Shown here in pieces: positions 1-7,415 of a stretch of DNA of 9,962 nt. The stretch is taken from positions 1 through 9,962 of the forward strand of contig JAIYCK010000214.1 of assembly GCA_027488055.1 (NCBI GenBank), in the 5' to 3' direction. The position numbers and the translations under genes are program-made. Under the pieces are notes generated by a model, which saw only the letters and a list, made by a program, of their open reading frames with translations, ran no database searches and was not told the DNA's origin. Position 1 is the first letter of the stretch. Every line of letters starts with the position of its first letter. Origin of the DNA: Flavobacteriales bacterium (GTDB taxonomy: Bacteria; Bacteroidota; Bacteroidia; Flavobacteriales_D; Sanyastnellaceae).

Positions 1-1
1 G

Positions 2-709
2 AGCTACCGAAGAGCTTTGAAACTGGACCCGGATCGTAACTTGATTTGGCAACAGGTGCTGGTGTTGGATCATGAAACCCAAGATTTGACAGCGCTATTA
101 GCCGATAGTGAAAAGGCGTTGGAATTGTATCCCAATGAACCCGTTTTTTACTATTACCAGGGGCTTTATTATCAGCTAGACAAACAACACAATGAAGCAT
201 TGGATGCCTTTCGCATGGGCAAGGATATGGTCGTCGATAACGATGCATTGCTTGTTCGGTTTCTAGCCGCTATCGGAGATGAATACTATCGCATCAATGA
301 TCTGAAACGGTCTGATGAAGCCTTTGATGAAGCTCTGCGGTTGCAGCCCAATGAAGTATATGTATTGAATAACTACGCGTATTTTTTGGGCTTACGAAAA
401 GAGCGCTTGGAACAGGCCGAACAGATGGCTAAATACGCAAATGAACTCATGCCCAATGATCCGAGCTATCAAGATACGTATGCTTGGGTATTGTTTCAGC
501 GAGGCAAGTACAACGAGGCGCTTGTATGGATAGAAAAGGCGGTCGCCGCACAAGCCCAAAGTGCAGAGCTGTTTGAGCATTACGGCGATATTTTGTACAA
601 GGTAGGTCGCGCAGCTGAAGCGCTAGCACAGTGGAAGAAGGCCAAGACCCTTGGTGGAAATAGCTCACAATTGAATCAGAAAATCACTACTGGCTTGTGG
701 GTGGAGTAA
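2..709 (+). CDS. TPR-repeat protein, 5'-truncated by window edge
   Basis: This is the C-terminal part of a tetratricopeptide-repeat protein. The frame is open to the left window edge with no stop, and the residues before the first TTG (YRRALKLDPD) are themselves the second helix of a TPR, so the true start lies upstream. About six TPR-like helix pairs are visible, with typical A-helix/B-helix signatures such as NNYAYFLG, DTYAWVLFQRGKYNEAL and HYGDILYKVGRAAEAL. The final repeats form a conserved C-terminal block that I recognise from Bacteroidota TPR proteins encoded next to DUF4292 and EnvC genes. TPR arrays are protein-protein interaction scaffolds and have no catalytic residues. The partner cannot be read from sequence; the operon context suggests an envelope role (inference). 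Whether the missing N-terminus carries a signal peptide or lipobox cannot be seen. The stop lies 14 bases before the most likely start of the next gene, so the two are probably co-transcribed. Confidence 0.88.
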   Translation, partial: SYRRALKLDPDRNLIWQQVLVLDHETQDLTALLADSEKALELYPNEPVFYYYQGLYYQLDKQHNEALDAFRMGKDMVVDNDALLVRFLAAIGDEYYRINDLKRSDEAFDEALRLQPNEVYVLNNYAYFLGLRKERLEQAEQMAKYANELMPNDPSYQDTYAWVLFQRGKYNEALVWIEKAVAAQAQSAELFEHYGDILYKVGRAAEALAQWKKAKTLGGNSSQLNQKITTGLWVE

Positions 710-723
710 CACAAAATTACAGG

Positions 724-1638
724 TTGAAACAAAATACAATCATATTCAGTTTTCTGCTGAGTGCACTTCTTATGCTGGCTGCATGTCGCACCGATAAGAG
801 CGCATCGAAAAGCAAAGAACCCATCAAGCATCGCACAGCAGGTCATTTATTGCGCAATTATGAGCGCAATGAATTTCATTTCGATTGGATCGGAATGAAG
901 ATCGATGCAGAGAGTGTCACAATGGGAGAAACGCAGGGATTTAAGGCCACTCTGCGAATGCGCAAAGACAGCGCGATTTGGGTTTCTATCAGTCCTGCGC
1001 TTGGGATAGAGGTTTTTAGAATCTTGATTACCCAGGATAGTATATCGCTCATTTCCAAGATACCGGATAACAAATACTATTATAGTGGACCCTTGGATGT
1101 TTTATCCAATATGTTGGGAACCGAGATCGACTTTGACATGCTTCAAAACCTATTGGTAGGAAATGCTTTGGGCTTAGATCGAGACGAAGGTCGCTTTAGA
1201 AGCGAGATTGACGGAGATTCCCATTTACTTATATCACGCTACAAAAGGAAAATGCGCAGAGTTGTTGGCGTGGATGATCGAAAATTGGAAGACGATACAA
1301 TCGTTGTGAACCCCAATGATCCGCGTTATCAGCGCGTCATACGCCGATTGGATGAAAAGGATGAGATGATCGTTTCGAGATATTGGCTCGAGCCAGAGAA
1401 TTACCGGCTGATCAAATCTGTTTTCAATGACTTGATAGCACAGCGATCTTTGGATGTGAGATACGATGAATTTGTGCAGAATGATCAGCAATATTACCCT
1501 TCCAATATTCGTTTGAGAGTGAGTAATCCAAAGTCTACCCAAGAATTAAATTTGGATATCACCAAGCTAGTAAGTGATAAAACGTTTGAATTTACATTTG
1601 AGATACCGGAAGGTTTTCCACGTAAAGACAGTCTGTAA
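724..1638 (+). CDS. DUF4292 family outer-membrane-type lipoprotein
   Basis: This is a predicted lipoprotein of the DUF4292 family, of unknown biochemical function. I favour the TTG at 724, which gives MKQNTIIF followed by a hydrophobic stretch and the lipobox LMLAAC (Cys codon at 784). That is a textbook signal peptidase II signal of 20 residues before the Cys. A GTG at 697 in the same frame would overlap the TPR gene and add nine residues of no evident use. The mature part (about 284 residues) is rich in beta-strand-like segments, begins with a low-complexity Lys/Ser tether, and contains the family-like stretch FHFDWIGMKIDAESVTM. A resemblance to the LolA/LolB half-barrel fold is my inference from strand pattern and size, not something shown here. 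It sits between a TPR gene and an envC-like gene with no real gaps; its stop codon is directly followed by the next ATG, so translational coupling is likely. Confidence 0.85.
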   Translation: MKQNTIIFSFLLSALLMLAACRTDKSASKSKEPIKHRTAGHLLRNYERNEFHFDWIGMKIDAESVTMGETQGFKATLRMRKDSAIWVSISPALGIEVFRILITQDSISLISKIPDNKYYYSGPLDVLSNMLGTEIDFDMLQNLLVGNALGLDRDEGRFRSEIDGDSHLLISRYKRKMRRVVGVDDRKLEDDTIVVNPNDPRYQRVIRRLDEKDEMIVSRYWLEPENYRLIKSVFNDLIAQRSLDVRYDEFVQNDQQYYPSNIRLRVSNPKSTQELNLDITKLVSDKTFEFTFEIPEGFPRKDSL

Positions 1639-2955
1639 ATGAGAGAAATGGGAAAATACCGAATGATCGTTCGATTTGTCATAATGGCTTCCATCATTGG
1701 ATGCATCTTTGGTGTGGCATTGGTGAATGGGTATGCTCAAAACAAGACGGAACTTCAGAAACAAAAGGATCGACTCAACGAACAAATCGAGGAGACCAAG
1801 CGGATGATCAAAGATGCGGAGAAGGATCAGAAAAACACTTCGGCTCAAGTGAAGATATTGAATCAACAAATTTCGATGCGCAAAGCCTTGTTGGATCAAA
1901 TAGACCAAGAAATCTCCACGCTAGGTCAGGATATCCAGGTCAAAGGTGAAGCGATTGGGGTATTGCAAGTGCAAACAGATGAAATGAAGCAGGAGTATGC
2001 CAAAATGATATACAATGCTTACAAGCATAGAGATAGTTATGATCAATTGATGTTTGTTTTTGCCGCGGACAACTTTAACAGGGCTCTGAAGCGCTTCAAA
2101 ATGACGCAACGCTATGCCACTTTGCGGAAATTGCAGGGCCGCCAGATTGAGGTGCAACAGCATGAACTTACGGCCTCCATTGACGCTATCGAGCAGGCGC
2201 GTCAAATGAAATCTCAGAGCTTATTGAGCAAAGAAGATGAGCTCAAGCGCATTGAAGAGGATAAGATGGATCAGCAAGCGCGATTAAAGTCATTGAAGGG
2301 CAAGGAGGACGAGCTGCGGAAACAACAGAAAAAACAAAAGGCAGATCGCGACAATCTTTCCAAGAAAATTCAAAATATTATCGCCCAAGAATTGGAAGCG
2401 GAACGCAAGCGTTCAGATGCCGCCGCTAAAACCAAAACGACTGAGGCCAAAACGAATACCACAACTTCCGACAAAAGCACGGCCAACAAGACCAACAAGG
2501 CCATTGTGGCTGCACCGGAAGTGACATTGGCCAATACAGACTTTGAAAAAAACAAAGGGTCACTCCCATGGCCAGTGAGTGCGGGTGTGATCGTGTCGCA
2601 CTTTGGAACCACCAATCATCCTAGTTTGGATCAAGTTACGGTCCAGAACAATGGAGTGGATTTTAGCACCCACAAGGGGACACAGGCATTGGCCATTTTC
2701 AGTGGTACGGTGACGAGTATATTTGAAATACCCGGCGCGGGCATGAATGTCATTGTGACTCATGGAAGTTATAAATCGGTTTACTCTGGTTTGTCGCAGG
2801 TAAATGTCAAACAGGGCGAAAAAGTAAGCACCAAGCAGGCGATCGGTGTGGTGGGTTATGATGGAGAGGACTATACACTGCATTTTGAAGTATGGAAGGT
2901 TGGAGCTTCCACCGGAAACGCTTTGAATCCTGAGTCTTGGATCAAAAAACGTTGA
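1639..2955 (+). CDS. EnvC-like murein hydrolase activator (degenerate LytM/M23)
   Basis: This is a periplasmic EnvC-type protein of 438 residues. A signal peptide (hydrophobic segment about residues 10-31, probable cleavage after GYA) is followed by a long coiled coil (about 35-255), a Lys/Thr/Ala-rich linker (about 255-290) and a C-terminal LytM/M23 domain (about 308-438). In active M23 peptidases zinc is bound by HxxxD and by the second His of HxH. Here the first site reads NNGVD (Asn337, Asp341) and the last TLH (Thr413, His415), and the catalytic YxH is YSG (382-384). At least one zinc ligand and two other active-site histidines are missing, so the domain should not cut peptidoglycan. Known EnvC activates AmiA/AmiB amidases at division through such a degenerate domain; that role is inferred here. 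No amidase gene is in the window. The ATG follows the upstream stop without a gap; Met4 and Met9 are alternative starts that keep the signal peptide. Confidence 0.88.
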   Translation: MREMGKYRMIVRFVIMASIIGCIFGVALVNGYAQNKTELQKQKDRLNEQIEETKRMIKDAEKDQKNTSAQVKILNQQISMRKALLDQIDQEISTLGQDIQVKGEAIGVLQVQTDEMKQEYAKMIYNAYKHRDSYDQLMFVFAADNFNRALKRFKMTQRYATLRKLQGRQIEVQQHELTASIDAIEQARQMKSQSLLSKEDELKRIEEDKMDQQARLKSLKGKEDELRKQQKKQKADRDNLSKKIQNIIAQELEAERKRSDAAAKTKTTEAKTNTTTSDKSTANKTNKAIVAAPEVTLANTDFEKNKGSLPWPVSAGVIVSHFGTTNHPSLDQVTVQNNGVDFSTHKGTQALAIFSGTVTSIFEIPGAGMNVIVTHGSYKSVYSGLSQVNVKQGEKVSTKQAIGVVGYDGEDYTLHFEVWKVGASTGNALNPESWIKKR

Positions 2956-2975
2956 GCCCCTTTGGGCATGACCGC

Positions 2976-3884
2976 TTAAACAGTGCGATTACCTTGTAAG
3001 CCACCGGTGTGAATAAATAGCACACGGTTCGAAGATGTCATTTGTTCCAGCACACCCATCAGCGCTTTCGCGGTATAGATTTTATCTAAGGGCAGTTCAT
3101 GTTGTGCATTCATTTCTGTCATAAAGACGTCTATTTCACTCGTGCATTTGCCATAACCACCAAAGTGGTATTGATCCCAAATGACAAGACGCTCAAGTAC
3201 ACTTTCTACTGCTTCCTCGTCAAATAAGAAATACACTAGATGCTTACGAACTTCATCTTTTAAGAAGCTACCTCCTTTGAGCACAGGTATGCCCCAAACT
3301 CGGATATGTGCGGGGGAACTCATGAGCAGCCCTGCCACCGTAGCACCTGTCCCCATGGCACAAGCGATGATGTTGTATTGGTCGAGATCTACGCCTTGCA
3401 GAATATCCATGCATCCATTGATTCCAAGATAATTGGATCCTCCTTCTGGCACGATAAGGACGTGACCGTATTGCTCATAGATCCATGATTTGAAATCTTC
3501 GGTGTCTTTTTCGGCATAGGCCTCGCGTTGGATGAATTCCAATTGCATGCCCCAATTTTTGGCATCGTGCAATGTTGGACTCCACGCTGTTGGCTCTTCG
3601 CCGCGAATGAGCCCAATGGTATGAATGCCCAACACATGGCCAGCCGCTGCACAGGCGTGAATGTGATTGCTATATGGACCACCAAAGGTGACTAGTTTAC
3701 ATGGCAGAGATGGATAACGCTGTGTTTCCTCTTGAATTTTAAGCAGATTGTATTTCAGTTTAAACCATTTGTTGCCGGATAGCAGCGGATGTACTTCGTC
3801 CAATCGAAGTACATCGAAAGCTGGACGAGCATGTCTCTCGATGCGCTGTATGCGTGGGGGTGAGTGTGGCACTAACAAGTCCAT
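2976..3884 (-). CDS. PLP-dependent ACC deaminase / D-cysteine desulfhydrase family protein
   Basis: This is a cytosolic fold-type II PLP enzyme of 302 residues, about the usual length for the family. Visible motifs in order are SGNKWFKLKYN (Lys39 is the expected Schiff-base lysine), TFGGPYSNH (Ser72-Asn73-His74), PEGGSN (146-151), the glycine-rich phosphate loop MGTGATVAG (177-185), HFGGYGK (240-246) and HTGGLQG (292-298). Family members cleave 1-aminocyclopropane-1-carboxylate to 2-oxobutyrate and ammonia, or D-cysteine to pyruvate, sulfide and ammonia. True ACC deaminases carry a Tyr shortly after the last Gly-Gly, where this protein has LQGN, so D-cysteine desulfhydrase or an unassigned activity is more likely (inference). 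The protein ends only three residues after GGLQGN, which seems short. Its ATG at 3884 directly abuts an ATG on the other strand; its end converges on the EnvC-like gene 20 bases away with no convincing terminator between. Confidence 0.87.
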   Translation of the reverse strand: MDLLVPHSPPRIQRIERHARPAFDVLRLDEVHPLLSGNKWFKLKYNLLKIQEETQRYPSLPCKLVTFGGPYSNHIHACAAAGHVLGIHTIGLIRGEEPTAWSPTLHDAKNWGMQLEFIQREAYAEKDTEDFKSWIYEQYGHVLIVPEGGSNYLGINGCMDILQGVDLDQYNIIACAMGTGATVAGLLMSSPAHIRVWGIPVLKGGSFLKDEVRKHLVYFLFDEEAVESVLERLVIWDQYHFGGYGKCTSEIDVFMTEMNAQHELPLDKIYTAKALMGVLEQMTSSNRVLFIHTGGLQGNRTV

Positions 3885-3950
3885 ATGAAAAACAAATTAA
3901 CGCCAAATGATGATAGTTGGAGTGTTTATCTGCAATTTTGCATACATACC
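3885..3950. promoter_or_regulatory. putative shared upstream region of divergent genes
   Basis: If the small DUF5522 gene starts at 3951, these 66 bases are the only intergenic space between it and the divergent PLP-enzyme gene, and must contain at least part of both promoters. A CAATTTTG at 3933-3940 on the plus strand and a TTAATTTG on the minus strand (complement of 3890-3897) each differ by one base from the Bacteroidota -7 consensus TAnnTTTG. Neither has a TTTG or TTG at the usual distance upstream. The same bases are open in frame with the DUF5522 gene from an ATG at 3885, so this may instead be coding. Confidence 0.3.
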
Positions 3951-4127
3951 ATGGCCGAAGATAAAAATGATACTTCTCCTTTGAATGAGGATTATTATAC
4001 CACTGAAGAGGGCTATATCGTCTTTACAGAGGCCTATCACCGCAAGCGAGGCTATTGCTGTCAAAGTGGTTGCAGGCATTGTCCTTATGGGTATGACAAA
4101 AAAACGGGTCGCTTTAAGGAGAAGTAG
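3951..4127 (+). CDS. small cysteine-rich DUF5522 protein
   Basis: This is a 58-residue protein of unknown function that matches the DUF5522 family: an acidic N-terminus, the stretch EGYIVFTEAYHRKRGYCC, then the core SGCRHCPYGYDKK. Four cysteines (36, 37, 41 and 44) in a CCxxxCxxC arrangement plus His43 form a compact cluster that could bind zinc or another metal; this is inference. Small size and lack of a signal peptide suggest a cytosolic protein. The frame is open back to an ATG at 3885, which would add 22 residues (80 in total) and abut the start of the divergent PLP-enzyme gene. I prefer 3951 because MAEDKND leads straight into the conserved part and the extra residues resemble nothing I know from the family. 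It lies 36 bases before the beta-barrel gene with no terminator between, so the two may share a transcript. I recall the CRHCPYG motif also in eukaryotic proteins. Confidence 0.82.
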   Translation: MAEDKNDTSPLNEDYYTTEEGYIVFTEAYHRKRGYCCQSGCRHCPYGYDKKTGRFKEK

Positions 4128-4147
4128 ACCACTCCCCGCAACGACAT

Positions 4148-4153
4148 AAAGGA
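4148..4153 (+). promoter_or_regulatory. ribosome binding site of the beta-barrel gene
   Basis: AAAGGA lies 10 bases before the ATG at 4164 and is the only Shine-Dalgarno-like purine run between the DUF5522 stop and that ATG. It supports this start, which is also followed directly by a signal peptide. The bases in between are A/T-rich (TTAATTAA), as is common before genes in Bacteroidota. Confidence 0.5.
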
Positions 4154-4163
4154 TTAATTAAAC

Positions 4164-5243
4164 ATGAATAAAACCATCATAGTGATCTTGTTGCTGTGTC
4201 AATCTTTGATGACGTTTGCTCAGCGGCAGCCCACATTGGATTGGGATTTTTTTAGCGAATTTTATGCAGGTGTTGATGATTTGCAGAGCAAAACGCATCA
4301 ACGTCCTTCGTTTTTGTATAATCATACCCGCAGCGAAGAATTGGCCATCAATGTCGCATTGATACATGCAGTATATGAGGATAGTCTTTGGCGCGCCAAG
4401 GGAGGATTGATGACAGGCAGTTACGTGGAGCGAAACTTGGCCACAGAATCTCCCATTTTGCAACACCTGTATGAGGCCAGTGTTGGTGTGCGCTTGCAGG
4501 CCAAACGCGATCTTTGGCTGGAGACGGGCGTATTCCCTTCGCATCTTGGCTACGAGACTATCATCGGTAGCGATAATCCAACGATGACTCGCAGTTTGAT
4601 CGCTGAGAATAGTCCATATTATGAGAGCGGAGTTCGATTAGCGGGCAGAAGCGTAAACAAAAAATGGTCATACGCCCTGCTAGCACTCAATGGCTGGCAG
4701 CGTATTTCGCGTCCTGCGGGCTATTATCCTCCTTCGGTTGGCTGGCAGGTGAAACTGGATCCGAATGCGCATTGGAGCTTCAATTACAGCGGATATGTTG
4801 GCGATGAAAGTCCTGATGGTGATATCGCCATGCGGGTGTTTCACGATTTCTTTGTTTCGTATAAGACGGACAAGGGTTGTATGATCGTCGCTTCGATAGA
4901 TGCGGGCACACAGCCCAATTTGCTCACCGAAGACCGGAAGATGGCGACATGGTATGGTGGCTTACTCATGGCTTCTATGCCAATGGGCAAAAAATGGAAA
5001 ATCAATGGTCGTGTGGAGCAATACATCGATGATCAAGAAATCATTGTTACCAATCCTTTCGATGATGGCTTCCATTTGAAGGGTTATAGTCTTGGTTTGG
5101 ATTATCAAATTCAACCAGCTGTTTCCTTCCGGATCGAAGGCAAACGCATGGATGGACCAGGTCTTGCGTTTATTCAACGCGATGAGCAGTTAACTAACGT
5201 AGCGCATTTATTGAACCTTGGCCTCTTGCTGCGTGTTCTATGA
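4164..5243 (+). CDS. outer-membrane beta-barrel protein, BBP2/OmpL-like porin family
   Basis: This is a predicted outer-membrane beta-barrel of 359 residues. It begins with a clear signal peptide (MNKTIIVILLLCQSLMTFA, cleavage near Ala19/Gln20). The mature part alternates polar and hydrophobic/aromatic residues in strand-length segments separated by short turns, and ends in a strand-like segment (HLLNLGLLLRVL). The block around 122-160, with GVFPSHLGYE and SPYYESGVRLAG, is characteristic of the putative beta-barrel porin-2 (BBP2) family in Bacteroidota. Such proteins are presumed diffusion pores or uptake channels of unknown substrate; no plug domain, TonB box or SusD partner is present. The gene follows the DUF5522 gene by 36 bases. 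The urocanase gene downstream has its own promoter, so there is no firm reason to link this barrel to urocanate or histidine uptake. Barrel nature is fairly sure, family assignment less so. Confidence 0.72.
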   Translation: MNKTIIVILLLCQSLMTFAQRQPTLDWDFFSEFYAGVDDLQSKTHQRPSFLYNHTRSEELAINVALIHAVYEDSLWRAKGGLMTGSYVERNLATESPILQHLYEASVGVRLQAKRDLWLETGVFPSHLGYETIIGSDNPTMTRSLIAENSPYYESGVRLAGRSVNKKWSYALLALNGWQRISRPAGYYPPSVGWQVKLDPNAHWSFNYSGYVGDESPDGDIAMRVFHDFFVSYKTDKGCMIVASIDAGTQPNLLTEDRKMATWYGGLLMASMPMGKKWKINGRVEQYIDDQEIIVTNPFDDGFHLKGYSLGLDYQIQPAVSFRIEGKRMDGPGLAFIQRDEQLTNVAHLLNLGLLLRVL

Positions 5244-5246
5244 TGT

Positions 5247-5261
5247 GTGCCTTGAAGGCAC
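5247..5261 (+). terminator. weak hairpin terminator, or operator-like inverted repeat
   Basis: GTGCCT and AGGCAC form a perfect 6-bp stem around a TGA loop, starting three bases after the stop codon of the beta-barrel gene. The following bases are CTTTGTAAT, a poor U-tract, so termination would be weak. The repeat ends immediately before the -33 element of the urocanase promoter, so it could equally be a binding site for a regulator of that gene. The sequence alone does not decide. Confidence 0.4.
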
Positions 5262-5262
5262 C

Positions 5263-5291
5263 TTTGTAATACTTGATTTACCCTAATTTTG
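5263..5291 (+). promoter_or_regulatory. Bacteroidota-type promoter of the urocanase gene
   Basis: TTTG at 5263-5266 and TAATTTTG at 5284-5291 are separated by 17 bases. The second element matches the Bacteroidota -7 consensus TAnnTTTG exactly, and the first matches the -33 TTTG. The spacing is at the short end of, but within, what I know for this class. The -7 element ends four bases before the ATG at 5296, so transcription should begin at or within a few bases of the start codon. Confidence 0.65.
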
Positions 5292-5295
5292 TGAC

Positions 5296-7335
<2,040 letters not shown>

Positions 7336-7352
7336 TTGTTCGGACATATAGC

Positions 7353-7391
7353 AATAAAGAGGGCGGGACCGCAGGTCCCGCCCTCTTTATT
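7353..7391. terminator. bidirectional intrinsic terminator
   Basis: A perfect 18-bp inverted repeat (7353-7370 with 7374-7391) closes a three-base GCA loop. The core is GC-rich (GAGGGCGGGACC), while the outer part reads AATAAA on one side and TTTATT on the other. It therefore gives a hairpin followed by a T-rich run on either strand. It lies 17 bases after the urocanase stop and 24 bases beyond the macroglobulin stop on the minus strand, as expected for a terminator shared by two convergent genes. Confidence 0.93.
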
Positions 7392-7415
7392 TCACTTTCA
7401 TTTGAGTTATTGCCA

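Noticed and set aside
2409..2510. Lys/Thr/Ala-rich low-complexity stretch in the EnvC-like protein as a sign of frameshift or repeat expansion.
   Set aside because: The frame stays open into a good LytM domain, and such linkers between coiled coil and LytM are usual.
2956..2967. Small hairpin GCCC-CTTT-GGGC directly after the EnvC-like stop codon as a terminator.
   Set aside because: The stem is only four base pairs and no T-run follows on either strand; such repeats occur often by chance.
3181..3488. Plus-strand frames inside the PLP-enzyme gene as small proteins.
   Set aside because: They are shadows of a conserved enzyme on the other strand and show no motif or start signal.
4154..4161. 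Palindrome TTAATTAA before the beta-barrel gene as an operator.
   Set aside because: It is eight A/T bases in an A/T-rich spacer; no longer symmetry surrounds it.
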